From the NCBI RefSeq assembly GCF_025061645.1, contig NZ_JANYMP010000012.1:124001-188000 (forward strand): a stretch of 64,000 nt of DNA. The letters run 5' to 3'. The notes under the pieces are model-generated. The model searched no databases. It was given only the letters and a program-made list of their open reading frames with translations, and was not told the DNA's origin. Origin of the DNA: Umezawaea endophytica. Its GTDB lineage: Bacteria; Actinomycetota; Actinomycetes; Mycobacteriales; Pseudonocardiaceae. Positions 1 through 8,823 of this stretch are shown here, piece after piece; position 1 is the stretch's first letter, and each line of letters starts with the position of its first letter. Made by a program: the position numbers and the translations under genes.

Positions 1-1257
<1,257 letters not shown>

Positions 1258-1902
1258 CGGCTACGCCCTCTCGCCGTGTTTCGCGCGGCAGAACCGCGGG
1301 CCCGTTCAGTCTGCCTTGCTCGATTTGGCAGGTCATCACCGGGGACTACTACAACGTCCGTACCCATTCCGGTGGGCCCGCACACCCCGGCGCGTCCAAC
1401 TCTGTGCCCGCGCGGGCGGTGTGTCCACGGCCATTCGACCTTCCATCGTGATCATCGGGGACGGATTCGCCCGAACGCCGCGCGCCACGCCGACCGTCGC
1501 GGTGATGAGACCTGATCTGGTTAACGCGCTGGTAACGCGGCGGCTTCGAGCGGATGGCCGTCACGGCATGATTCGGCGCGCGACGCCGGGTGCCGCGCGA
1601 CCGGGAGGGGGCCGCGCCGAGCCCGTGTGGACCGTCGGAACTCGGATCGTGGCGTGGGACACGGTCCTCGCGGGCGGGCTCGTCGACGGACCGTCGAATT
1701 CGTGAGTACCACTCGACTTCAGCGGTCGAGCCTGGTGCGCTACTCCGAACGCGCCGATCTTGAACGGCCACCCGCGCGGCCCGGAACCGCAGGTGGCGCC
1801 CCCGGTCGCCTGGATCGATCCCGGTACCGATCCGGCAAACCCTTGCAGTCTGGGCGAGGAAGCTTGTCCTGTTCCGCCCACCGGGAGATAAGGTCCGTCG
1901 CC
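1258..1902. other. 645-bp glgE/glgP divergent intergenic region
   Basis: No convincing gene is present: the open frames here are antisense extensions without start signals. It must hold the divergent promoters of glgE and glgP. A short direct repeat, GTTAACGCG at 1520-1528 and GGTAACGCG at 1531-1539, has an 11-bp period and could be a regulator half-site pair. That reading is inference only. Confidence 0.4.
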
Positions 1903-4473
1903 ATGCGAGCACTTCGCCGGTTCACCGTCCGAGCCAGCCTCCCGGAGCCGTTGTCCTCCCTGGGCACGCTCGCCACCAACCTGCGCTGGACCTGGCACCC
2001 TCCGACGCAGGACCTCTTCGCGTCGGTCGACCCGCGGGTCTGGTCCGAGGTGGGTGGCGATCCGCTGCGCCTGTTGTCCGTCGTGTCGCCCGATCGGCTG
2101 GAACACCTGGCCCGCGACGAGCAGTTCCTGTCGCACGCCCAGGCGCTGGCCGACGACCTCGACCGCTACACGCAGGGGCCGCGGTGGTTCCAGCGGAGGC
2201 AGGAGGAGGTGCAGGTCCGGCGGGAGCACGGCAACTACGAGCTCACCCCCCTCCCGAATGCCATCGCGTACTTCTCCATGGAGTTCGGGGTCACCGAGGC
2301 GCTGCCCAACTACTCCGGCGGCCTCGGCGTGCTGGCGGGCGACCACCTGAAGGCGGCGTCGGACCTCGGTGTGCCGCTGATCGCGGTCGGCCTGCTCTAC
2401 CGGTCCGGCTACTTCCGCCAGTCGCTGTCCCTGGACGGCTGGCAGATCGAGCACTACCCGGTGCTGGACCCCCGCGCCCTCCCGCTCGAGCTGCTGACCG
2501 AGCCGTCCGGCGCGCCGATCCTGGTGCACGTGGCGATGCCGGGTGACCGGGTGCTGCGCGCCAAGATCTGGAAGGCCCAGGTCGGCCGCATCCCGCTGCT
2601 CCTGCTCGACTCCGACGTCGAGGAGAACGACGAGGACCTGCGGGGCGTCACGGACCGGCTCTACGGCGGCGACCAGGACCACCGCATCCGCCAGGAGATC
2701 CTCGCGGGCATCGGCGGCGTCCGCGCCGTGCGGACGTACTGCGACCTGACCGGCCACGCGAAGCCCGAGGTGTTCCACACCAACGAGGGCCACGCCGGCT
2801 TCCTCGGCCTGGAGCGCATCCGCGAGCTGACGACCACCGAGGGCCTCGACTTCGACCAGGCGCTCGCCGCGGTCCGCGCGGGCACCGTGTTCACCACGCA
2901 CACGCCCGTGCCCGCGGGCATCGACCGCTTCCCGGTCGACCTCGTGCAGCACTACTTCGGCTCCGAGACCCTGCTGCCGGGCGTGAGCACCCAGCGGGTC
3001 CTCGCGCTGGGCGCCGAGGACAACCCCGGCTTGTTCAACATGGCGCACATGGGCCTGCGGCTCGCGCAGCGCGCGAACGGCGTGTCCAAGCTGCACGGCG
3101 AGGTCAGCCGGGACATGTTCCGCGGCCTGTGGCCCGGCTTCGACACGACCGAGGTGCCGATCCGCTCGGTCACCAACGGCGTGCACGGGCCGACGTGGGC
3201 GGCGACCGAGATGTCCAAGCTGCTCGGCGAGACCGAGGAGTCCGGCATCGGGATGCGCTTCGAGCCCGTCACCGACACCCGGCTCTGGGAGCTGCGCACC
3301 GAGCTGCGCGGACGGCTGGTCGACGAGGTCCGCCGCCGCGTCCGCGCGTCGTGGCTCCAGCGCGGCGCGTCGGCGCTGGAACTGGGCTGGACCGACTCCG
3401 TGTTCGACCCGGACGTGCTGACCGTGGGCTTCGCCCGCCGCGTCCCGACGTACAAGCGGCTCACGCTGATGCTGCGCGACCCGGAGCGGCTGCGCGCGAT
3501 GCTGCTGCACCCGGAGCGCCCGGTGCAGCTCGTCGTCGCGGGCAAGTCGCACCCGGCGGACGACGGCGGCAAGGCGCTGATCCAGCAGATCGTCCGCTAC
3601 GCCGACGAGGCGGGCGTGCGGCACCGGATCGTGTTCCTGCCCGACTACGACATGTCGATGGCCCGCTACCTCTACTGGGGCTGCGACGTCTGGCTGAACA
3701 ACCCGATGCGCCCGCTGGAGGCGTGCGGCACGTCCGGCATGAAGTCCGCGCTGAACGGCGGCCTCAACCTGTCCATCCGGGACGGTTGGTGGGACGAGCT
3801 GTACGACGGCAGCAACGGCTGGGCCATCCCGACCGCCGACGGCGTGCACGACCCGACCCGCCGCGACGACCTGGAGGCCACCGCTCTGTACGAGCTGCTC
3901 GGCAACCAGGTCGCGCCGCTGTTCTACGACCGCGGCGAGGACGGCACGCCGACCCGCTGGCTCGCGATGGTCCGGCACACGCTGGCCTCGCTCGGCCCGG
4001 CCGTGCAGGCGTCGCGGATGGTGCGCGAGTACGTGGAGGCGCTGTACGCGCCCGCCGCCGCCTCGGCTGAGTCGGTCGTGGGCGAGGGCTTCCGCGGCGC
4101 GAAGGAGCTGGCGGACTACCGGCAGCGGCTGCGCGAGGCGTGGCCGCGCGTGCGGGTGCTCGACTCGGAGCTGCACATCGACGGGCACCCGACGCCGGTG
4201 CTCGGCGCCCCGGTGACCGTGCGCGCGCGGGTCGAGCTGGCCGGGCTGGAGCCGTCCGAGGCGGACGTCCAGGTCGTGCTCGGCAAGGTCGGCGACGGCG
4301 ACGAGCTGCACGACCTCGTCACGGCGCCGATGAACTACGCGGGCAACGGGAACTACGAGGTCGACGTGCCGCTGCCGCACGCGGGCACCCTCGGCTACAC
4401 CGTGCGGATCCTGCCGCGGCACGACCTGCTCGCCTCGCCCGCCGAACTGGGCAAGGTCGTCCTCGCGGGCTGA
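1903..4473 (+). CDS. glgP: Alpha-glucan phosphorylase (long actinobacterial type)
   Basis: Phosphorolysis of alpha-1,4-glucan or maltodextrin to glucose-1-phosphate, or the reverse reaction, in the cytosol with PLP. The product is 856 aa, the normal length of the long GT35 subfamily. An N-terminal DUF3417 segment (roughly residues 10-120) is followed by the phosphorylase fold. The PLP lysine is K614 in GTSGMKSALNGG, and EFGVTEALPNYSGGLGVLAG is the conserved N-lobe block. The frame is open far upstream to 1627, but similarity begins at MRALRRFTV, so the ATG at 1903 was chosen. A perfect hairpin terminator follows (4484-4526). GlgP and GlgE act on opposite sides of glucan turnover. Confidence 0.93.
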   Translation: MRALRRFTVRASLPEPLSSLGTLATNLRWTWHPPTQDLFASVDPRVWSEVGGDPLRLLSVVSPDRLEHLARDEQFLSHAQALADDLDRYTQGPRWFQRRQEEVQVRREHGNYELTPLPNAIAYFSMEFGVTEALPNYSGGLGVLAGDHLKAASDLGVPLIAVGLLYRSGYFRQSLSLDGWQIEHYPVLDPRALPLELLTEPSGAPILVHVAMPGDRVLRAKIWKAQVGRIPLLLLDSDVEENDEDLRGVTDRLYGGDQDHRIRQEILAGIGGVRAVRTYCDLTGHAKPEVFHTNEGHAGFLGLERIRELTTTEGLDFDQALAAVRAGTVFTTHTPVPAGIDRFPVDLVQHYFGSETLLPGVSTQRVLALGAEDNPGLFNMAHMGLRLAQRANGVSKLHGEVSRDMFRGLWPGFDTTEVPIRSVTNGVHGPTWAATEMSKLLGETEESGIGMRFEPVTDTRLWELRTELRGRLVDEVRRRVRASWLQRGASALELGWTDSVFDPDVLTVGFARRVPTYKRLTLMLRDPERLRAMLLHPERPVQLVVAGKSHPADDGGKALIQQIVRYADEAGVRHRIVFLPDYDMSMARYLYWGCDVWLNNPMRPLEACGTSGMKSALNGGLNLSIRDGWWDELYDGSNGWAIPTADGVHDPTRRDDLEATALYELLGNQVAPLFYDRGEDGTPTRWLAMVRHTLASLGPAVQASRMVREYVEALYAPAAASAESVVGEGFRGAKELADYRQRLREAWPRVRVLDSELHIDGHPTPVLGAPVTVRARVELAGLEPSEADVQVVLGKVGDGDELHDLVTAPMNYAGNGNYEVDVPLPHAGTLGYTVRILPRHDLLASPAELGKVVLAG

Positions 4474-4483
4474 GTCACCCTCT

Positions 4484-4526
4484 CGGGGTGCCCGATCGCC
4501 GTCGTCCACGGCGATCGGGCACCCCG
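4484..4526 (+). terminator. Rho-independent-type hairpin after glgP
   Basis: A perfect 19-bp stem, CGGGGTGCCCGATCGCCGT paired with its complement, has a 5-nt loop CGTCC. It starts 10 nt after the glgP stop codon. No U-tract follows, which is usual for actinobacterial terminators. Confidence 0.85.
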
Positions 4527-4560
4527 ATGTGGTTACCGGTTAATTGATTCGGCAACGCAC

Positions 4561-4576
4561 TGTGATCCGCGTCACG
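4561..4576. promoter_or_regulatory. CRP/GlxR-like palindrome
   Basis: TGTGATCCGCGTCACG matches the TGTGA-N6-TCACA consensus of Crp-family regulators at 9 of the 10 conserved bases. It lies about 190 bp upstream of the secreted-protein gene at 4768 and downstream of the glgP terminator, so that gene is the likely target. Confidence 0.45.
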
Positions 4577-4767
4577 CGCTCTCCATTCGGTGATCTTAAC
4601 TCTTTCGCATGACCCTGGTTTAGTCGGGTGCAATTGCTGTTTCCGCTGGTAGAAGCCGGTTGGCGAGCTTAGGCTCCGCTTCGAGGAAATAGCCGTTGTT
4701 CGTTCCTGATCGACCTCGTCGGGAAATCGGGTCGGTGGGGAACGGGTTCAAGAGGGAGCAGGCCAAC

Positions 4768-5370
4768 GTGAAGAAAATTGCGACCGTCATCCCGTTGATC
4801 ACCGTGCTTTTCGCCGCGAGCGTCATTCCCGCCGCCGCGGTCCCGAGCCGCTCGCAAACCGTCGCCGACCCGCCCGCCGCCTGCCTCGACCTGGTCACCA
4901 AGCTGTCGGACACGGTCAAGAAGGCCATCGCCCCGCTGACAGCGCTCCCGCCCGACCCCGGCAAGGTCGCCGCGCCGCTCGGTGACTCCCTCGGCGTCCT
5001 GACACAGATGCAGAGCTCCAAGTGCCTGCCGACACCACCGGTCAGCGTGCCGACACCACCGATCGAGGTACCCGTTGTGCCGACAACGGGCTTCCAGGGG
5101 CCCGAGCAGTGCCTGTCCGCGGCCATGAACCTGTTCAGCATCGTCTTCGGCATCCTGAGCAAGGTCGTTCCCGGCGGGGGCGTCCCCGACGTCACGAAGC
5201 TGCTCGCCGAGGTCACCGGTCTCCTCAAGGCGCTGACCGACACCCTGGCAGCCTGCGGCCTGCCCGCCCCTCCCGGCGGGCTGCCGTCCGTGCCCAGCCT
5301 CCCGACGCTGCCCGCTCCGGGGCTCCCCATCCCCGCACCCGGTCTGCCAGGCCTGCCCGCCGCGGCCTGA
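4768..5370 (+). CDS. Secreted two-repeat, Pro-rich hypothetical protein
   Basis: A 200-aa exported protein that I do not recognise. The GTG at 4768 has AGGGAG about 9 nt upstream and starts VKKIATVIPLITVLF, a signal peptide ending near AAA-VPS (about residue 24). The mature part has two similar helical modules. Each has Cys residues near its ends: ACLDLV to SKCLP (about residues 30-90) and QCLSAA to ACGLP (about 110-165). A Pro/Val linker (PTPPVSVPTPP) separates them and a Pro/Leu/Gly tail (LPIPAPGLPGLP) follows. The four cysteines suggest disulfides. It is monocistronic: a CRP-like site lies upstream and a shared bidirectional hairpin downstream. Role unknown; cell-wall-associated or small secreted protein is an inference. 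Confidence 0.8.
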   Translation: MKKIATVIPLITVLFAASVIPAAAVPSRSQTVADPPAACLDLVTKLSDTVKKAIAPLTALPPDPGKVAAPLGDSLGVLTQMQSSKCLPTPPVSVPTPPIEVPVVPTTGFQGPEQCLSAAMNLFSIVFGILSKVVPGGGVPDVTKLLAEVTGLLKALTDTLAACGLPAPPGGLPSVPSLPTLPAPGLPIPAPGLPGLPAAA

Positions 5371-5383
5371 TCCCAGGGGGAGT

Positions 5384-5423
5384 CGGCGGTGGCGTCCACC
5401 TGGGAGAGTGGGCGCCACCGCCG
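5384..5423. terminator. Bidirectional hairpin between convergent genes
   Basis: CGGCGGTGGCG (5384-5394) pairs perfectly with CGCCACCGCCG (5413-5423), and CCAC/GTGG inside the loop can extend the structure. It sits between the stop codons of the convergent genes ending at 5370 and 5438, so it can serve both. Confidence 0.7.
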
Positions 5424-5437
5424 TGTCCTGCCAGGAC

Positions 5438-6547
5438 TCAGGAAACGTCGAGCCGGGCAGCGGTTCCCGCCACCCGCGGCAGCCAGGCCGCCAGTTCCGA
5501 GGCTTCGGCCAGCACGGCGCGGGCGGCGGCGTTGTCCCCGCCCGCCATCAGCCCGCGAGCCACCGTCGCCAGCGCGTCCGCCCGACCGAGGGCGTCCCCG
5601 GACCCGTCGGCGCTGTCCCGCCCCATCCGCACGGCTTCGGCGGCGTCACCCCGCAGCAGGGCCAACTGGGCCAACGTCCCCAGCAGCCGGTAGCGCGGCA
5701 GGCCGAACCCGATGGCCACGTCCACGGCGCGGGCGGCGGCGGGCACCCCGACCGACGCGGGCATCAGGCCCACCTCCGCCGCGGACGCGGTGGCGCCCGC
5801 CATCGACGCCATCAACAACGCCCGGTCCCGGTCCGCCAGGTCGTCCCGCCCGACGACCGCGCCGAGGACCTGCAACGCCTCCACGTACCGCCCGGCGGCC
5901 GTGTGCACGGCCGCCTGCGCCCCGGTGGTCATCACCAGGTCCGGATGAGCGGCCACCACGACGGCCAGCGCGGTGTCGGCGGCGGCGAGGTCCCCGACGT
6001 GCACCGCGTCCACCACCGCGCTCACCAGCGGGGTCGCCTCCATCTCGGCCGCTTCCCGCCCGGACACCCGCGGCAGCGAGAACACGTACCACCCCGGCGA
6101 CGTCGTCGCGGCGCTCCGCCGCGGCCACAGCTCGTGCGCCAGGCACGCCGTCGCGCCCACCGCGACCCCGAACGGCCCCACCAGCCACGCGCCGACGACC
6201 ACACCGACCGCCACCAGCGCCGACGTGAGCCCCGTCAACCACAGCCGCAGCCGTACGGGACTCCGCACCGACCGGGCCCCGACGCGGATCACGACGGGCA
6301 GCGCGCACAGCGCGATCCGCAGCCGCGGCGTCGACCAGGCGCGCAGCTCGCGACCGACCCCGAAGATCACGTACCGGACGCGCAACCGCCACAGCAGCAC
6401 ACCGAGCAACGTCCCCACCTGGAACGAGGCCAGCTCCAGCAGGAGCCCGCCGAGCGCGCCCACCAGCCCGCCGACCCCGTGCCCGCGGGCGATCACGACG
6501 ACCACGACCGCGACCGTCAACAGCGGCCCGGATCTGAAGAACTTCAC
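5438..6547 (-). CDS. Membrane protein resembling a degenerate M50 (site-2 protease) with a helical repeat tail
   Basis: 369 aa. The GTG at 6547 lies 11 nt after the rhodanese stop codon and starts VKFFRSGPL; the frame is open further upstream but overlaps rhodanese. Residues 1-50 form two hydrophobic helices, then VRYVIFGVGREL, an Arg-rich stretch, and further membrane helices around 110-150. The C-terminal half (about 175-369) is Ala-rich and helical, like degenerate TPRs. The order (membrane helix, 'V-x-x-V-x-x-G-x-G', 'RLRI', helices, then a TPR-like tail) resembles actinobacterial M50 peptidase-like proteins, but no HExxH zinc motif is present. It could equally be an unrelated membrane protein. 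It is the last gene of the cysteine dioxygenase operon. Confidence 0.75.
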   Translation of the reverse strand: MKFFRSGPLLTVAVVVVVIARGHGVGGLVGALGGLLLELASFQVGTLLGVLLWRLRVRYVIFGVGRELRAWSTPRLRIALCALPVVIRVGARSVRSPVRLRLWLTGLTSALVAVGVVVGAWLVGPFGVAVGATACLAHELWPRRSAATTSPGWYVFSLPRVSGREAAEMEATPLVSAVVDAVHVGDLAAADTALAVVVAAHPDLVMTTGAQAAVHTAAGRYVEALQVLGAVVGRDDLADRDRALLMASMAGATASAAEVGLMPASVGVPAAARAVDVAIGFGLPRYRLLGTLAQLALLRGDAAEAVRMGRDSADGSGDALGRADALATVARGLMAGGDNAAARAVLAEASELAAWLPRVAGTAARLDVS

Positions 6548-6558
6548 AGGTCCGGAAC

Positions 6559-6954
6559 CTACGTGATCGCTTGCGTCCCACCTTCCCGAACGGGCAACCC
6601 CGCGGCGGCCCACGCGCGGAAGCCCCCGATGAGGTCGGTCGCCTTCGGCAGCCCGATCCGCTGGAGGTCGCGCGCGGCGAGACTCGACGAGTAGCCCTCG
6701 TTGCACAGCACGACCACGGTCGTCCCCGCCGTGAACCCCGGCAGCCGGTGGTCGCCCTCCGGGTCGAGCCGCCACTCCAGGACGATCCGCTCCACCGGGA
6801 TCGAGTCCGGGATCTCCCCTTCGGCCAGCCGGTTGTGGATCGGCCGCGTGTCGATGATCAGCGTGTCACCGCCCTTGATCGCGCTCAACTCCTCCGGCGT
6901 CACCCGCCGCAGGTGCGCACGGGCTTCGGCCAGGTACGAGTCGACGGCGCTCAC
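6559..6954 (-). CDS. Rhodanese-like sulfurtransferase
   Basis: A single-domain rhodanese of 131 aa. It would move sulfane sulfur to an acceptor such as cyanide or a thiol, or sense persulfide. DTRP (about residue 35) is the substrate-side motif, and the active-site loop is LCNEGYSSS with catalytic C84. The ATG at 6954 overlaps the end of the cysteine dioxygenase gene by 4 bp, implying translational coupling. Pairing with a cysteine dioxygenase points to a role in cysteine or sulfane-sulfur catabolism; this is inferred from context. Confidence 0.88.
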   Translation of the reverse strand: MSAVDSYLAEARAHLRRVTPEELSAIKGGDTLIIDTRPIHNRLAEGEIPDSIPVERIVLEWRLDPEGDHRLPGFTAGTTVVVLCNEGYSSSLAARDLQRIGLPKATDLIGGFRAWAAAGLPVREGGTQAIT

Positions 6955-7529
6955 GGGCCCTCCAGGTCGGCCAGCTCGCGCAACCGCTCCAGCGGGAGCC
7001 GCAGCGCGGGCAGCGGTGGGATCTCGGTGGGGATGTCGGCCAGGCTCGCGTATTCGCGGGTGGGGATCAGCGGCGGCGAGTACGCGTGCACACTCGCCGC
7101 CCCGACGCTCCCCGCGTTCCGCACCTCGTGCGCCCGCCCCGACCCGAACCCGATCGACGCCCCAGTACTCCGCCGAGCCTCCCGAACGGGCCCGGCCGGA
7201 TACCGGTAGTTCTCCTCCAGCTCACCGGTCAACACCGTGAACGACCCCGACGCCCCACCGTGGTCATGCGGCTCCGTGTGCTGCCCCGGCAACCACGACA
7301 ACAACCACAACTCGACACCTTCGGTCAGCCCCAACCGAGCCCACCAGCGTTGAGCGGGATCGAAGTCGAGGATCCCCAGGAGCGGCGTGGTCAACTCACT
7401 GGCCACGAACGAGGTCAGATCACGGAGTTCCCGCGGGGACCACAGTTCCCGCTCGGGGTGGATGATGTCGCGGAGCAGCCGGACATCCAGTGCTGGGTGC
7501 AGGTCAGCATGAACAAAAGTCGCAGTCAA
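6951..7529 (-). CDS. Cysteine dioxygenase type I
   Basis: A cupin-fold Fe(II) enzyme converting L-cysteine to cysteine sulfinate, cytosolic. At 192 aa it has the normal bacterial length. The iron ligands are visible as H88 and H90 in HTEPHDHGG and H134 in RAHEVRN; GELEENYRY is the conserved block after the first cupin motif. It is the first gene of a three-gene minus-strand operon with rhodanese (4-bp ATGA overlap) and the M50-like membrane protein. Upstream lies a 1.3-kb repeat-rich non-coding stretch. A closely related thiol dioxygenase acting on 3-mercaptopropionate cannot be excluded by eye. Confidence 0.92.
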   Translation of the reverse strand: MTATFVHADLHPALDVRLLRDIIHPERELWSPRELRDLTSFVASELTTPLLGILDFDPAQRWWARLGLTEGVELWLLSWLPGQHTEPHDHGGASGSFTVLTGELEENYRYPAGPVREARRSTGASIGFGSGRAHEVRNAGSVGAASVHAYSPPLIPTREYASLADIPTEIPPLPALRLPLERLRELADLEGP

Positions 7530-8071
7530 CGCGCGCTCCTGAGGGCTACTGGTGTGAACGGGTAGCGGTCAAGACGCGACACGGACCTACCGGAGTCCGC
7601 GCCGCGTCCCGCTACAGCCGCACGACGCCACCAGCAGGAGGTCGATCGTGCGGTCGCACCAGGTCACCAGGGAGCGCTCCACGAGGTGATGTTGTCACGG
7701 ACAAGGGCAGCGTGGCTCGTGTGTCTCAGGGGGTGATAATGGCTCTGGGGCCGAGGTATTGGGCTTGGGGTGCGGGCAGGGGTGATCGCTGGGGGTGGGG
7801 TGGGCGGCGGGGTAGGGCTGGGGTTGGGGCTCGGGTGACCGGTGGGGTTGGTCTTGGCTCTGGTGTTGCTTTGGTCGGGACTTTGGCTTGTCTCTAGCGT
7901 TGATTTTGGTTTTGTTTGAGACTTTGACTTGGCTGGGACGTGGGTTTGGTTGACCAGCGAGATGGCCTGCAAGGTGTCGTAGACCCAACCCCGGACCTGC
8001 TTGGGCCTACGTGCTTTCAAACAGCGAGCGCCACCTCCGGCATGACGTCTTCCGAGCAGTCCCCCTCCGTC
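7530..8071. other. Gene-free, G/T-skewed intergenic segment
   Basis: No supported gene. From about 7690 to 7960 the + strand is strongly G/T-rich with long G-runs. Positions about 7790-7812 hold four G-tracts separated by 1-3 nt, a potential G-quadruplex. The open frames here encode only low-complexity Pro/Ser/Thr/Gln protein on the minus strand and have no ribosome-binding site. The first 100 bp must include the cysteine dioxygenase promoter. Confidence 0.6.
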
Positions 8072-8168
8072 GCCCCGATCCGAAGCGCCCTCCTCCCCGA
8101 TCTTGGTTTGTCAAGGCATCTTTCCCGCCTTGACAAACCAAGATCGGGGATTGAGATAATTGCGCGAG
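8072..8168 (-). repeat. Covarying-arm hairpin repeat, copy 1 (inverted)
   Basis: A perfect 23-bp stem (8095-8117 with 8127-8149) closes on a 9-nt loop. Read on the minus strand it contains the core TGTCAAGGC-GGGAAAGAT-GCCTTGACA. It is flanked by GCGCAATT on one side and GGCGCTTCGGATCGGGG on the other. The same core and flanks recur at 8249-8345 and 33321-33412, but the outer 14 bp of the stem differ in each copy while still pairing. Confidence 0.85.
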
Positions 8169-8248
8169 CGGGGTGAGGGAGACCCACCGCGGGCATACCC
8201 GTGGGGCCGATCCTTGGCCACGGACCCGCAGCACCTGACCTCCCCCCG

Positions 8249-8345
8249 CTCGCGCAATTGTCTTCATGGCCGGACGCACCGTGTCAAGGCGGGAAAGATG
8301 CCTTGACACGGCACGGCCAGCCATGAGGGCGCTTCGGATCGGGGG
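8249..8345 (+). repeat. Covarying-arm hairpin repeat, copy 2
   Basis: Core TGTCAAGGC (8282-8290), loop GGGAAAGAT, GCCTTGACA (8300-8308). The outer arms, CATGGCCGGACGCACCG and CGGCACGGCCAGCCATG, pair with a few mismatches or G-U pairs and share no sequence with copy 1. It faces copy 1 in inverted orientation. A 14-nt inverted repeat, TTGCGCGAGCGGGG and its complement, links them, so 8072-8345 forms one larger inverted structure. Confidence 0.85.
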
Positions 8346-8411
8346 CAGGGGGAGGGGCTGAGCTCAAAGACAAAGCACCCGACTGCGGCAACGTCGTGGG
8401 CCAGATCTACA

Positions 8412-8573
8412 CGCCAGTAAGAAATGGGCTGGTCAGGGCAGGTCGGGCAGTTGTGGGCCAGGCTGCGCGCCAGTAGAAATGGGCGGGTCAGGGCAGAAAT
8501 CGTGGGTCACGCTTGCGCGTCAGCCGGAGGTGGGCTGGTCAGGGCGGGTCGGGCAGTTGCGGGTCAGGCCGCA
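8412..8573 (+). repeat. Three degenerate ~50-56-bp tandem repeats
   Basis: Units begin at 8412, 8468 and 8518 with CGCCAG or CGTCAG. They share GGGCTGGTCAGGGC followed by GGTCGGGCAGTTG in units 1 and 3; unit 2 is shortened. A fourth partial unit follows (CCAGCCGGAAGCGGGCT). There is no coding signal. Confidence 0.6.
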
Positions 8574-8589
8574 CCAGCCGGAAGCGGGC

Positions 8590-8823
8590 TCACCAAACCA
8601 AGCCCACAACCCTCCACCAACCCCACCCTCCACCAACCCCACCCTCCACCAAAGCCCTCCAACCAAAGCCCTCCAACCAAAGCCCTCAACCAAAAGCCAC
8701 CAACCCAAAGCCGTCCCAGCCAAAAGCCCCTAACCAAGGCTCCCCAACCAAAGCCCTGCAACCAAAGCTGCCCAACCAAGGCCGCCAACCAAGAGCCGCC
8801 CCAACCAAGAGCCCCCCAGCCCC
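8590..8823 (-). repeat. Short-period C/A-rich tandem repeat downstream of glgX
   Basis: On the + strand this is a degenerate array of units like CCAACCAAAGCCCT (about 12-15 bp, well over ten units), preceded by CCACCCTCCACCAAC units. It lies immediately 3' of the glgX stop codon and would be a G/U-rich tail on the glgX transcript. Frames across it encode only Pro/Lys/Gln/Asn low complexity, so it is treated as non-coding. Confidence 0.7.

Noticed and set aside
1349-1912. 187-codon frame in the glgE/glgP gap
   Set aside because: Arg/Thr/Gly-rich translation, no ribosome-binding site, overlaps the glgP start.
1561-4509. 982-codon open frame antisense to glgP
   Set aside because: Arg/Val/His-rich shadow created by GC-rich codons of glgP; no start signal or recognisable domain.
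7664-8020. 118-codon minus-strand frame starting MKARRPKQVRGWVYDTLQAI
   Set aside because: Only the first ~25 residues look protein-like; the rest is Pro/Ser/Thr low complexity. Possibly a decayed gene start, but not supportable.
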